This document shows, one piece after another, positions 8,149 to 16,973 of a stretch of DNA of 64,000 bases; the first letter of the stretch is position 1; each line of letters begins with the position of its first letter. The position numbers and the translations under genes are program-made. Below the pieces are notes generated by a model, which was not told the DNA's origin, did no database searches, and worked only from the letters and a program-made list of their open reading frames with translations. Origin of the DNA: G963665005 sp963665005 (lineage in GTDB: Bacteria; Bacillota; Clostridia; Christensenellales; SZUA-584); NCBI GenBank assembly GCA_963665005.2, contig CAXXTQ010000001.1, positions 1,984,001-2,048,000 on the forward strand. The letters run 5' to 3'.

Positions 8149-8733
8149 TTAGCGGCCTAAGTTATTAAGCCTAGTAAGAAGATCATTTGCATCCATATGT
8201 TCAGCTAATATCGCTCCTTGGGCGGCAAGTTTACTGCCAGTCTCCTTTGCAAGCGTATTAAGTGCATCTTTTATTACACTTCGCACTTCGCTATTTACAT
8301 TTTCGAGCGCGTGATATAAAACAGGAACAACCTTCTCATTTCCCGACTCACCCATTCTTTTAAAATCATTATTATTTCCCTTTATCATATCTTTCCACAT
8401 AGGATGCCCGAGTTGGTCAAGCGATTGTGCTGCCGCAAGACGAACAAGATCCGAATCGCCCAGTGCGTTAATTAGAGTTGTGGCAGCCTCATCTTTACCT
8501 ATTACGCCTAGTGCTTGCGCTGCCTTTTCGCGTATATCTGTAGCGAGATAACGCAGATGGCTCTCACGCTCCTGAGGCCGTAAGTATGGCCACAACTTTT
8601 CATAACCTTTACATTCTGCTATCGCATATTTAGTACTCTCTGCAAACGTCATCATCTTTATCAGCGGTTTGACTTTTTTCCTTTTTACGTATTTGGCTAT
8701 TTTCTTTTCTATTTTTTTTGACAATGCTTTCAT
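8149..8733 (-). CDS. HEAT-repeat protein, short
   Basis: 194 residues. A very basic first 25 residues (KKIEKKIAKYVKRKKVK) is followed by tandem helical repeats of the HEAT / PBS-lyase type. The clearest units are DIREKAAQALGVIGKDEAATTLINAL and DLVRLAAAQSLDQLG, near residues 68-110, with another at VRSVIKDALNTLA. No signal or membrane segment, so cytoplasmic. HEAT repeats form a solenoid that binds other proteins; the partner is unknown, but kinase and LRR genes are neighbours. Strong GGAGGG site, which supports the start. A longer relative lies at 12703-13836. Confidence 0.75.
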   Translation of the reverse strand: MKALSKKIEKKIAKYVKRKKVKPLIKMMTFAESTKYAIAECKGYEKLWPYLRPQERESHLRYLATDIREKAAQALGVIGKDEAATTLINALGDSDLVRLAAAQSLDQLGHPMWKDMIKGNNNDFKRMGESGNEKVVPVLYHALENVNSEVRSVIKDALNTLAKETGSKLAAQGAILAEHMDANDLLTRLNNLGR

Positions 8734-8754
8734 AATAACGTCCCTCCTAAATAA

Positions 8755-9172
8755 TCATACATAAAGAGCATTGTTTTTATCACCCTTATAGTAATCTATA
8801 GAAACTGTTTGCCCAAGTTGCGAGATTTCGAACATTTGCTCTTCTTCATCTCTTACAATGATATCCACACCATCCGGGAAAGCCCCTGTCTGAAGATTCG
8901 TATTGTACGGTATGGACGCACTTTTAATAGGATTTCTGTCAAATGCATATTCGCCGATATCGGTGACGCTGTTTGGAACGAATACTTCTATCAGCTTATT
9001 CTTTCCGAATACCCCATGCTCAATTTTTGTAAGCCTTCGAGAGATGGTAACACTTGTTAGCTCATTGGAATTAAACGCACATAGCCCTATTTCTTTAACA
9101 TTTAATGGTATATCTATGCTGATAAGCGGTAATCTCTCCATTGCTAAATTCAAAATCATTTGTATTATCCAT
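8755..9172 (-). pseudogene. BspA-type LRR gene with a frameshift near its start
   Basis: The proper start is the ATG complementary to 9170-9172, behind AAAGGAAAG. It encodes MDNTNDFEFSNGEITAY, the usual opening of cytosolic LRR_5 proteins. That frame closes after 25 codons. The LRR coding signal continues in another frame from about ISIDIPLNVKEIGLCAF to the stop at 8755, so one or two bases were lost or gained near 9125-9135. The repeats (IPLNVKEIG-AF, VPNSVTDIGEYAF) are good LRR_5 units, about four in all, ending in a short acidic tail. Without the shift the protein would have about 138 residues. Confidence 0.6.
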
Positions 9173-9346
9173 TATTCTTCTTTCCTTTCTCTTTTTAAAT
9201 CTAAACCATCATTCATTATCAACTATTCTGATATTTTAGATAAACTAATTCTTTGCCAGAGAATATAAATACTCATTGTTTTCTCTTACATCGACTCCGA
9301 GCTTAATCACACACATCACACTTAATTCAACCGTAAATCATTCCAG

Positions 9347-10759
9347 CTATTCTTTGTAAATACCGTCAGAGTCCTTACCCCAAGAACCTTGCGGTGTATC
9401 AACGACAATATAATACAATGGCTGAGAGACACTCTTTGTTGCTAAAAACTCTTTTGCAACTGCTTCACTTGGCGCAGAATAGTTTTCATATGTTGCAACA
9501 ACACCTGGCACAAGTTCCTTTTTTGTATTTTTTATAAAAAGAACTTCCTCTGCAATGGGTGCTGTTGATTTCTTTAGTTGCGATTCTTTTTCTTCTTTCT
9601 TCTTCGGCTCCTGTTCTTTATAAATCTCACCACCTGCATTTATCAGTTTTTGCTTTGCCTCATTAAACATCTCAGTACTGAACCCATGCCCGCATATAAT
9701 AACTTCACCTTTTTGATCGCTGTTTATATAACATCCGTAATCAATCGTTTCTGAGGAAATGAGATCACCGCCCGATTCATGAATAAAGCTGGTGCTGGCT
9801 ATAGCTTTTCTAGCTTGTTTTAAAGTTTGAAACCTGCAAATAAGAACAGGCGTATATGTCGTGATATATTGTGCTGTCCAGTTAGCGTGAGCCTGTGCTT
9901 CATCGCGATAATGCGTCCCCATATTCTTTTGTTGTGCCTGTTCGCCGACCACCTTAACAGAATCCGGTATTTTATGTTTTTCCAAGAAGGCGCATTCTTC
10001 AAATGCATCTTCTCCTATTACTTCAATTCCCTCAGGCAGTTTAATTCCTCTTAGCTGTTTACAATCTAAAAATGTCTTGTCACCTATTGACTTAACAGAA
10101 TCCGGTATGTCCATTTCTCTTAAGGATTTACATCCTTCAAATGCACGACTACAAATTCTAATAACAGAGTCTGGGATTTGAACTTCTTCTAAGGACTCAC
10201 AATTACGAAACGCCTCATCTGGTATTACACGTATCCCTTTTGGCAGTTTAACTCTTCTTAACTGTTTACAATCGCGAAACATCGCTTCCGCTATTGACTC
10301 AACAGAATCCGGTACGTTGATTTCTCTTAAGGATTTACATCCTTCAAATACACGATCACGAATCATAATAACAGAATCCGGGATTTGAACTTCTTCTAAG
10401 GATTCACAGTAAACAAATGCCCATTTCGGTATTTCTTTTAGCCCATTCGGCAGTTTAATGCTTTTTAGCTGTTTGCACCACCCAAACGCCCATTCACCAA
10501 TCACCTTTACAGAATCCGGGATTTGTATTTCTTCTAAGGATTTACATGTATCAAAAGCTTTATCTTGTATCTCCTCTATCCCCTCCGGTAGTTCGATTCG
10601 AATTACGCTATCAATTTCAGCAAATCCAGATTGTTCAATTTGCTTGATTTTCTTGTCCCGTATTTTTTCAGGGATTATAATTTCTGTTTTTATCCGTTTT
10701 ACTTTCTTCCGATTGATTGATATCGCTTGTGTAGCAGGGTCAAACACAAAAATAGACAT
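9347..10759 (-). CDS. cytosolic BspA-type leucine-rich-repeat protein with unknown C-terminal domain
   Basis: 470 residues. I place the start at MSIFVFDP because GGAGG lies eight bases before that ATG; an ATG 24 bases upstream has no such site. Residues about 45-275 are about ten LRR_5 units of the form IPDSV-x-x-IG-x-x-AF-x-x-C-x-x-L, alternating IPDSV with LP-(E/N/K)-G. There is no signal peptide, anchor or membrane segment, unlike typical secreted BspA proteins. The last 180 residues form an unfamiliar region: two alpha/beta blocks (around LICRFQTLKQARKAI and LYYIVVDTPQG) joined by a Lys/Glu-rich linker. It lies just downstream of kinase 1 and is likely in its operon, so it could be a substrate or scaffold of that kinase (inference). 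Confidence 0.7.
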   Translation of the reverse strand: MSIFVFDPATQAISINRKKVKRIKTEIIIPEKIRDKKIKQIEQSGFAEIDSVIRIELPEGIEEIQDKAFDTCKSLEEIQIPDSVKVIGEWAFGWCKQLKSIKLPNGLKEIPKWAFVYCESLEEVQIPDSVIMIRDRVFEGCKSLREINVPDSVESIAEAMFRDCKQLRRVKLPKGIRVIPDEAFRNCESLEEVQIPDSVIRICSRAFEGCKSLREMDIPDSVKSIGDKTFLDCKQLRGIKLPEGIEVIGEDAFEECAFLEKHKIPDSVKVVGEQAQQKNMGTHYRDEAQAHANWTAQYITTYTPVLICRFQTLKQARKAIASTSFIHESGGDLISSETIDYGCYINSDQKGEVIICGHGFSTEMFNEAKQKLINAGGEIYKEQEPKKKEEKESQLKKSTAPIAEEVLFIKNTKKELVPGVVATYENYSAPSEAVAKEFLATKSVSQPLYYIVVDTPQGSWGKDSDGIYKE

Positions 10760-10831
10760 ATTTGCAACCTCCATATTGTTCATTCAAAATAAATTTAGAT
10801 TTATACCATATCAGTTTTACGCGCCGCCGCC

Positions 10832-10853
10832 TAGAGTGAGCGTTGCGCTCACT
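10832..10853. repeat. kinase-associated palindrome, copy A
   Basis: TAG plus AGTGAGCGTTGCGCTCACT: an 8-bp perfect stem with a TTG loop. It lies 13 bases past the stop of kinase 1, between it and the LRR gene. Identical copies are at 12550-12571 and 16974-16995, all in the same orientation. Confidence 0.75.
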
Positions 10854-10865
10854 TTGGGTCTAGTT

Positions 10866-12476
10866 CTAGCCATAGGGCAAATATTCCAGCTCCGAGATCA
10901 TCGGCATCGTTTCCGCAAAAAAAGCGTCCACACGGTCTTTACGCGCTGTGTATGCCGGAATGTTTTGTTCCAGATATGCTTTGACCGAGCCGGAAGAGAC
11001 ACGAATGAATTCAATATTCGTCTGCACATCGCTGCCGGAGGACGCATCGTTTCCGCCGATTGTGTTGACCTGCAGCGAAACATCCCATCCAGCGCTGACA
11101 AACTCGTCATCCAGCGCAACGCCGATGCAGGCGATATCCGTTGCGCTGTTTGGATTGCTGATGATGTATCGCACAGATTGATCTTTATCGTCCAGCCAGA
11201 CAAGAACATCCACCATTTCATCCGCGCGCGCCAGCATCGCCGAATCGGTCGGTGTCAGCGGTGCATACCCGCTCGGTCTTTGCGCTTCAAGCCGGTACGG
11301 TTCATTACTGCCCACATTAAACCGAAGCCAAAGCGGCCGTTCGCGCGGCAAAGCGGGCGCGCCGACCGGGTTAAGGTCAATAAAATATACCGAACCGTCA
11401 CGCATAATGCCCGACGCTTTGGCGCGGATGTGTACCATCTGCCCCGGCTCCAGTGCGTATTTAAGCATCGCCTCCTGCTCCAGCAAAAATGCGCCGTCCG
11501 CCACACAATCTTGCGGAACAGTGTTCTCAGCATCAAGACCGTGAATTTCCAGCCAGCCCGCGTCTTCCGTGCTGTCAAACTGCAGATCGAGTATGGTCTC
11601 AGAATCGGGCTGCTGCAAGAGGGGTATAAGCAATACTGCCGTCGCTACTAACAATACCACGACCACTAAAGCAATATAAATCCTGCGTCTGTGTTTTTTC
11701 TTTTTCTGTTTTGCTTTGATTTCTTTGATATTTTCTAGTTCATAAACGAATTCGTCAATAGATTCGTACCGATTCATTTGGTTAATATCCGTGGCCTTAG
11801 CGATGATCTCATCCACATAAGCGGGAATAAACTCATTGTTCTCTGTAACCGGCCGAATCTGATACGGCGGGTCTTGCAGCGACTTACCCGAAAGCATCTC
11901 ATAAAACACCAATCCTATACTATATATATCGCTGCGGACATCGCTCTGCATACCCGTCATCACCTCTGGCGCAGTATATCCTTTTGTTCCGGCCAAAACC
12001 GTATCGCATGTGGAATCCTGCTTTTGGTAACGCGCAATGCCGAAATCGATGAGTTTAACTTTGCCGGTAGGCGTAATGATCACATTGTCGGGTTTCAAAT
12101 CCCTGTAGATGATCGGATGTGGCTTCATAACGTGCAACACATGCAGGGCACTACAGATATCGAAAATGATCTCCTTTGCACGACCATAGGCGAATGCGCC
12201 GTTTTTTTTGATCTCCTCCGTTAATGTCACACCTTCAATATATTCACGAATAATGATGGTTTTCTCGTCGCTTGCAATGATGTCAACGATGCACGGATAA
12301 TACTCGTTCCGCAGCGCGTTCACCCTTTTAAGCATTTCTATCTGTTCTTCTTCGAACGCATTAACGATTTTGACAATATACTTAACATCCTGCTTTTCAC
12401 AGGTGTACACTTCACCTTCACCGCCGGAAGCCAGATGCATAAAATTACTGTATCCGAGTCTTTCAATTTCTTTCAT
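10866..12476 (-). CDS. transmembrane serine/threonine protein kinase 1
   Basis: 536 residues. The N-terminal Hanks-type kinase domain has a GGEGEV glycine loop (18-23), catalytic Lys36, YRDLKPDN catalytic loop (124-131), DFG (144-146), a Thr-rich activation segment and APE (169-171). All key residues are present, so it should be active. A basic stretch (KKKKHRRR) and one membrane helix follow at about 268-290, then some 245 residues outside the cell, beta-rich, without PASTA repeats. The layout is that of a one-pass receptor kinase with a novel sensor. Good AGGAGA site. Residues around the activation loop and C-lobe are identical to kinase 2, with 233 nt of perfect DNA identity (11731-11963). 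The neighbouring HTH gene is only a remnant. Confidence 0.9.
   Translation of the reverse strand: MKEIERLGYSNFMHLASGGEGEVYTCEKQDVKYIVKIVNAFEEEQIEMLKRVNALRNEYYPCIVDIIASDEKTIIIREYIEGVTLTEEIKKNGAFAYGRAKEIIFDICSALHVLHVMKPHPIIYRDLKPDNVIITPTGKVKLIDFGIARYQKQDSTCDTVLAGTKGYTAPEVMTGMQSDVRSDIYSIGLVFYEMLSGKSLQDPPYQIRPVTENNEFIPAYVDEIIAKATDINQMNRYESIDEFVYELENIKEIKAKQKKKKHRRRIYIALVVVVLLVATAVLLIPLLQQPDSETILDLQFDSTEDAGWLEIHGLDAENTVPQDCVADGAFLLEQEAMLKYALEPGQMVHIRAKASGIMRDGSVYFIDLNPVGAPALPRERPLWLRFNVGSNEPYRLEAQRPSGYAPLTPTDSAMLARADEMVDVLVWLDDKDQSVRYIISNPNSATDIACIGVALDDEFVSAGWDVSLQVNTIGGNDASSGSDVQTNIEFIRVSSGSVKAYLEQNIPAYTARKDRVDAFFAETMPMISELEYLPYG
11731..11963. repeat. 233-bp tract identical to 16136-16368
   Basis: Compared base by base, this part of kinase 1 is identical to the matching part of kinase 2. 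It is bounded by a mismatch at 11730 and a cluster of mismatches from 11964. It codes for the kinase C-lobe from just after APE to the juxtamembrane region. Perfect identity including third codon positions, inside genes that differ clearly on either side, points to recent gene conversion or recombination. Confidence 0.85.
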
Positions 12477-12549
12477 GGCTTTCTCCTAGCCTTTTTAAAC
12501 CAATTCCTGCTTGAATATTTAAATTATAGTTGGAGGTAAATAATTTGCA

Positions 12550-12571
12550 TAGAGTGAGCGTTGCGCTCACT
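12550..12571. repeat. kinase-associated palindrome, copy B
   Basis: Same 22-bp sequence as copy A. It lies 73 bases upstream of the kinase 1 start, between it and the HTH stub, the same place that copy C holds relative to kinase 2. Confidence 0.75.
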
Positions 12572-12604
12572 ATTTAAATATGTGATAAGTATAATTACTA
12601 TCCC

Positions 12605-12697
12605 TTAGATCAACTCAAGATTGACTTTGTCCATCATCGTATTATAGTCTTTCACGCTGCTTTGATATTTAATACACATAGTACATAACAAATAACT
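12605..12697 (-). pseudogene. C-terminal stub of an HTH regulator gene
   Basis: About 30 codons without a start, ending SSVKDYNTMMDKVNLELI-stop. This lines up with the C-terminus of the intact HTH protein at 17050-17508 (SSVNECNDMLKKVNFEEI-stop). It lies upstream of kinase 1, exactly where the intact gene lies relative to kinase 2. The rest of the gene has been replaced by the end of the HEAT gene at 12703, which marks the junction between the two module copies. Confidence 0.65.
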
Positions 12698-12702
12698 ATA
12701 AT

Positions 12703-13836
12703 TTATAAATCAATTTTCTCAATAGCTCGTTTTGCCGCATTCCTTATTTTTCGTTTATCATAATTAAGCAATGATACAAGCAAATTCTTTGCCGCTGGAT
12801 CTGTAATCTTTTCAATAAACATTTCAGAAAAATCGTAAAAAACTAAAATAAACAGATTTTGCTTCTCTTGTTTTAGCTTAACAAAATGCTTTATCAAAAT
12901 GGCTAATACCTCAGCTTGAGGAAGCATTAGTAGGGCATTTACCGCTTTTGTGTAAATTTCATTTCGGCCGCCATGACTAGTCCAAGTTTGTGGAAATGAT
13001 GTATAAATCGAGCCGTCAAGTATGGGTGAAGCGGCCTCAATGCACTGGGTTTGTCCCAACGCATTGATCGTATGTTCCCAATCAGGGTAAGTACCGCCTA
13101 AGCATGAAAAAATAAACGGTACTGCACGCGGGTCTTTCGTTTTCGCAAGCGCTGTTTGTATCGCATCTTTTTCTCCTGGTATCTTACAGTCTTTTAACCA
13201 TTCGCCGAGTGTTGAAATATATTCTTTTGCACCAATATCACCAATCGCATTAACAATATGTTCATTACTGACATTGTATGTACGGTGCGCATCAACAAGC
13301 GGCTGTAATGCTCTTTTATCTTTTAACTTTCCTAATGCTTGCGCTACCGATGGAACAACATTCACATCATCATCTAAAAGTTCTGTAAGAGGTATCACCG
13401 CATCATGATTACCTAGATTACCCAAAGCTCGCGCTGCTGCTACTCGCACTTTTAAATACTCATCCGATAAAGCGTTTATAAGCGGCTTAAAAGCACTTTG
13501 ATCACAATAGCCGCCTAATGCTTTTGCAGCATAGTGTCTGATGTATTTATTGCTGCTCGAAAGCGTCTTTATCAAAGCATCGATTGCACTCAAAGTTTTA
13601 AAATGTGAAATGAGCTTAATTGCGCTTTTACATATACTTGGCTTTTCACTGTCTAAAAAGTTAGTTAATACGTTTACAGCCATTTCTATCAACTCGGTAT
13701 CATCCTCTTTTATATAAGGCGTAATAGCTTTCATCTGTTTCACATCTGATTTCTGAATTAATTCAAGTATCGCCTTATTTTTTGCTTCACTGTCCAAAGC
13801 ATCGATTGATCTAAGCTCTTTTTTTATATTTGCCAT
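12703..13836 (-). CDS. HEAT-repeat protein, long
   Basis: 377 residues from the ATG that starts MANIKKELRSI, chosen because AAGAGG lies six bases before it; in-frame ATGs at 13839 and 13854 are less well placed. Residues about 35-260 are tandem HEAT / PBS-lyase units (for example YIRHYAAKALGGYCDQSAFKPLINAL, LKVRVAAARALGNLGNHDAVIPLTELL, VPSVAQALGKL). The last 120 residues are helical but less regular. No signal or membrane segment, so a cytoplasmic solenoid scaffold. It ends the intact kinase module and abuts the HTH stub of the next one. PBS-lyase repeats do not by themselves imply a bilin-related function. Confidence 0.8.
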   Translation of the reverse strand: MANIKKELRSIDALDSEAKNKAILELIQKSDVKQMKAITPYIKEDDTELIEMAVNVLTNFLDSEKPSICKSAIKLISHFKTLSAIDALIKTLSSSNKYIRHYAAKALGGYCDQSAFKPLINALSDEYLKVRVAAARALGNLGNHDAVIPLTELLDDDVNVVPSVAQALGKLKDKRALQPLVDAHRTYNVSNEHIVNAIGDIGAKEYISTLGEWLKDCKIPGEKDAIQTALAKTKDPRAVPFIFSCLGGTYPDWEHTINALGQTQCIEAASPILDGSIYTSFPQTWTSHGGRNEIYTKAVNALLMLPQAEVLAILIKHFVKLKQEKQNLFILVFYDFSEMFIEKITDPAAKNLLVSLLNYDKRKIRNAAKRAIEKIDL

Positions 13837-13906
13837 CATACACCTCTTATTCAAATTTAATTGCCTTCTTTTTCTACGCTCTTCGATATTTTAAAGCTGT
13901 AAGCTC

Positions 13907-14434
13907 TTAAGAAAATAGTCGCCCCAAAAAGCCTCTATATCCTTGTTCTTTTGCATAAATCACAGGGGGATATTGATTTGAATAATTTTTTTTACGTGTA
14001 TCCTTTGGAAATGTCACGAAATATAATATAATACCAAGAATCAATACAACCCATGCACTTATCATTATATATTCTATTATTGCCCATGAGGCTTCTTCAG
14101 CATTATCCATAATACCTAAAAGCATTATAACAATCGGCCCAAAAAACGCCGCCAAAAAATATCGTATAATCCATGATAAGCGTCTATGTATTTTATAACA
14201 CCTTTCGCAGCGTGGTACAATAATATTCAGTTCTTTAGATTTTTCCCAATTTGATGTTCGGCTGATCACCTTTCTAAGGCATACCTTTGCCCATTGTTTT
14301 TTTTCAAAAGGGGAATTGCTCTTGCAAAACCAGCAAACGCTTTCTAATTCAGCGTTATTTTTTATTTGCTGCGTACTTAATTGCTTTTTCAAATCTTCAA
14401 TCGTTTGTGCCAATGTTTCATTTTTAGTATCCAT
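13907..14434 (-). CDS. Zn-ribbon membrane protein (Zn-TM paralog 2)
   Basis: 175 residues from MDTKNETLAQ, chosen because AAGGGGTGG lies just before that ATG. A coiled-coil-like N-terminus (LAQTIEDLKKQLSTQQ) precedes CWFC (about 34-37) and VPRCERC (about 74-80), then two membrane helices (about 88-112 and 126-150) and a short basic tail. Both C-x-x-C pairs are intact. Paralog of 1570-2022 and of the TGA-bearing 5876-6319. It directly follows the 8TM gene at 14491, as in the other module copy, so the two proteins probably act together. Confidence 0.65.
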   Translation of the reverse strand: MDTKNETLAQTIEDLKKQLSTQQIKNNAELESVCWFCKSNSPFEKKQWAKVCLRKVISRTSNWEKSKELNIIVPRCERCYKIHRRLSWIIRYFLAAFFGPIVIMLLGIMDNAEEASWAIIEYIMISAWVVLILGIILYFVTFPKDTRKKNYSNQYPPVIYAKEQGYRGFLGRLFS

Positions 14435-14490
14435 TTCCCACCCCTTTGGTATTATATGGGTCAATTCATCTTGCTCTTTATCATAAACTC

Positions 14491-15291
14491 TTATCCCTTT
14501 TTCTTCATCTTTAAGTGGCGGATATTCAGTATCCCCGCAACAATCACAATCAACTGCGCAATCAGAAGAACTACGCCCAAACCAAACCCCTCAAACACTC
14601 CACCAATAATAGAAATCACGGCGAAAATTAAAAATAATATACCGCCGGATAACAGAAGCAACAGACTCCCGATCAGACGGTTGAAATATAGCATGAAAGC
14701 GCCTACCAGCGACAGCAACGCCAATAACGCCATACATGCTATCGTAATGCCCAAACTCAATTCACTGCCATAATCGTAATAACCAATCGTATCGACAAAC
14801 ATCCATATTCCGATCACAGCGTTAAATACGCCGCCGATCCATGCAAGCAGGAGAGGCGCTTTTTTAAATGTGTCCGACACATTGTATCTTGAGTTTATAT
14901 GAATAAAAGCTTTTTTTCGCGTTACCAGAGCTAATATGCCGCCAGCCAAAAGTAACAGCATAAAAATCGATCCTAAGATTCCGCAAAACGTATACGAAGC
15001 CTGATCCTTTGATCCGCTGTGGGCCATTGATGCAACCATTGTGACAGGCATAAAGCCAAGAAGCATACTGAACACTATCAGAAGCACGCCACTGGTGCAC
15101 CTTTCATCTTCGCGCGCTCTTTTCACCCAATACAGCGCCCATACAGCAATCAGCAGCAGTACAAAGACAACAACCTTTCCGGCAGGTTCCATGCTGTCAT
15201 CGATTTGCAGCGATGCAATGAACAAAGCAGCTGTCCAAAGCAGACACAAGACTCCTCCCATTAGTCCGATAACATATGCTTTTGTTTTCAT
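14491..15291 (-). CDS. eight-helix membrane protein (8TM paralog B)
   Basis: 266 residues with about eight membrane helices in two halves, a basic loop after helix 2 (VKRAREDERC) and a Lys-rich end. It matches the 6433-7260 protein in length, topology and the FNRL segment before helix 7. A G-G-V-F-N-A-V-I-G-I helix opens the second half, where the paralog has G-G-L-A-N-A-L-I-G-I. Strong GGAGGG site. It lies 33 bases downstream of the kinase 2 stop, so it is almost surely co-transcribed with it. Function unknown; possibly a membrane partner of the kinase. Confidence 0.65.
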   Translation of the reverse strand: MKTKAYVIGLMGGVLCLLWTAALFIASLQIDDSMEPAGKVVVFVLLLIAVWALYWVKRAREDERCTSGVLLIVFSMLLGFMPVTMVASMAHSGSKDQASYTFCGILGSIFMLLLLAGGILALVTRKKAFIHINSRYNVSDTFKKAPLLLAWIGGVFNAVIGIWMFVDTIGYYDYGSELSLGITIACMALLALLSLVGAFMLYFNRLIGSLLLLLSGGILFLIFAVISIIGGVFEGFGLGVVLLIAQLIVIVAGILNIRHLKMKKKG

Positions 15292-15324
15292 AATACCCTC
15301 CGTTAAATAATTTCGTTAACACCA

Positions 15325-16881
15325 TTAATCCAATGATACAAGAACCATTTCCGGTAAACTAGATGTTTCGATTGAAAGAAACTCGTCTATACGCTGGTTA
15401 TGATGATGATACGCTGCTGTGTTTTCTGCTAAGTACTGTTTCACTGACCCCTCCGCAAAGCTGACCGAATCAATATTGATATAATCATCCTCGTTCTCAA
15501 AGAACGCTGCGGATTCAGCGTAGTATTCATTCGCCCTAAATTTTTCAGGGATTTGATATGCTGTATAAGCAATCGCATCTTCATCACAAACAAAAGCATA
15601 TACAGCATCATCTTGCTCTGAGATATATAAAATCACATCTATAAACTGATTGTTGTTTGCAATGGGTAAGCCTTGAAGTTTTTGATCCCCCGTTTCCAAG
15701 CATTTCCCTTGCGTCGGATCATCAAATACAGCTAGAAAATTCGAATCCGGGCTAATCCGATATGAGTAAATCTCATTTCCTTCCATTGAACTTAGTGCCA
15801 CACATCCACAGGTGTTTGGCTTAAACTGTACGCGGTAATGTACCAGCATCCCGCCACGCAGCGCATAGTTGAACATTAATCCCCCGGCACTCTTCGGACT
15901 GACATATCCGTCACGATACGCAAACATTGTTTCGATGTTATGTTCATAATCAATGACATATCCCAAGTCGTCTTCATTATCAAACTCAAGTTTAAGCAAT
16001 ATCTCCACCCTTTCCGCCGTCAGCATCGGGATAGTGAGTACGGCGGCAACCGCCAGCGCAACCACAATCGCCAGCGCGACAAAAAGCCTGCGTCTGCGTT
16101 TTTTATTTTTCTGTTTTGCTTTGATTTCTTTGATGTTTTCTAGTTCATAAACGAATTCGTCAATAGATTCGTACCGATTCATTTGGTTAATATCCGTGGC
16201 CTTAGCGATGATCTCATCCACATAAGCGGGAATAAACTCATTGTTCTCTGTAACCGGCCGAATCTGATACGGCGGGTCTTGCAGCGACTTACCCGAAAGC
16301 ATCTCATAAAACACCAATCCTATACTATATATATCGCTGCGGACATCGCTCTGCATACCCGTCATCACTTCAGGCGCGGTATAGCCTTTTGTTCCGGCCA
16401 AAACCGTGTCGCGTACAGACTCCTGCTTGTAATAACGGGCGATTCCAAAGTCAATCAGCTTGACTTTGCCATTAGGTGTAATGATAATGTTCTCTGGCTT
16501 TAAATCGCGATAGATAACTGGATTCGGTTTCATCGTGTGTAGCGCTCTTAATGCGTTGCACACCTCAAATATCATTTCTTTTGCTCTTTGAAACGAATAA
16601 AAATTGTTCTTTTTTATTTCATCGGCAAGCGTTGCACCTTCAATATACTTACGAATAATAATGGTTTGATCCTCATTGTTCAGAATCTCAATAATCTTAG
16701 GAAAATACTCACTTCTGAGTGCATTAATGCTTTTTAGAATATTGAGCTGCTCAGGGTCGAGCATGGCGATGACCTTTGCAATGTATTTTTCGCCTTCTTT
16801 TTCGCAGGTATAGACATTGCCTTCGCCGCCCGTAGTTAAATGAACAATTTGGGAATATCCTCTTTGCTCCAATCCCTTCAT
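15325..16881 (-). CDS. transmembrane serine/threonine protein kinase 2
   Basis: 518 residues, same architecture as kinase 1: glycine loop GGEGNV (18-23), Lys36, YRDLKPEN, DFG and APE in an intact kinase domain. Then a basic stretch (KKRRRR), one membrane helix, and about 230 outside residues. The outside part differs almost completely from kinase 1, although both begin with a short LKLEFDN / LDLQFDS motif, so the two kinases probably sense different things with the same output domain. GAGGGAA site before the ATG. Downstream genes are 8TM, Zn-TM and HEAT; upstream is the intact HTH regulator. Confidence 0.9.
   Translation of the reverse strand: MKGLEQRGYSQIVHLTTGGEGNVYTCEKEGEKYIAKVIAMLDPEQLNILKSINALRSEYFPKIIEILNNEDQTIIIRKYIEGATLADEIKKNNFYSFQRAKEMIFEVCNALRALHTMKPNPVIYRDLKPENIIITPNGKVKLIDFGIARYYKQESVRDTVLAGTKGYTAPEVMTGMQSDVRSDIYSIGLVFYEMLSGKSLQDPPYQIRPVTENNEFIPAYVDEIIAKATDINQMNRYESIDEFVYELENIKEIKAKQKNKKRRRRLFVALAIVVALAVAAVLTIPMLTAERVEILLKLEFDNEDDLGYVIDYEHNIETMFAYRDGYVSPKSAGGLMFNYALRGGMLVHYRVQFKPNTCGCVALSSMEGNEIYSYRISPDSNFLAVFDDPTQGKCLETGDQKLQGLPIANNNQFIDVILYISEQDDAVYAFVCDEDAIAYTAYQIPEKFRANEYYAESAAFFENEDDYINIDSVSFAEGSVKQYLAENTAAYHHHNQRIDEFLSIETSSLPEMVLVSLD
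16136..16368. repeat. 233-bp tract identical to 11731-11963
   Basis: The kinase 2 side of the shared tract. Flanking codons for the same amino acids differ (for example a Pro-Glu-Val region spelled differently just beyond 16368), so the identity is local and not due to the genes being young copies overall. Confidence 0.85.
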
Positions 16882-16973
16882 CGCATTCCCTCGCTTCTAA
16901 TTCATAAATGTTAACGACGCAATAAGCGTTTTGTTATATCGTGTCTATTATATGACCTCGTTTGTTTTGTGAA

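Noticed and set aside
9172..9347. A possible LRR-protein tail in the gap (minus strand, reading VIKLGVDVRENNEYLYSLAKN)
   Set aside because: Only about 24 codons, with stops directly upstream. It may be a remnant of a surface LRR protein, but the evidence is too thin to list as a feature.
10458..11651. A 397-codon plus-strand frame
   Set aside because: It lies antisense to the LRR gene and kinase 1, which are clearly coding; composition is that of a shadow frame with Arg/His runs and no ribosome site.
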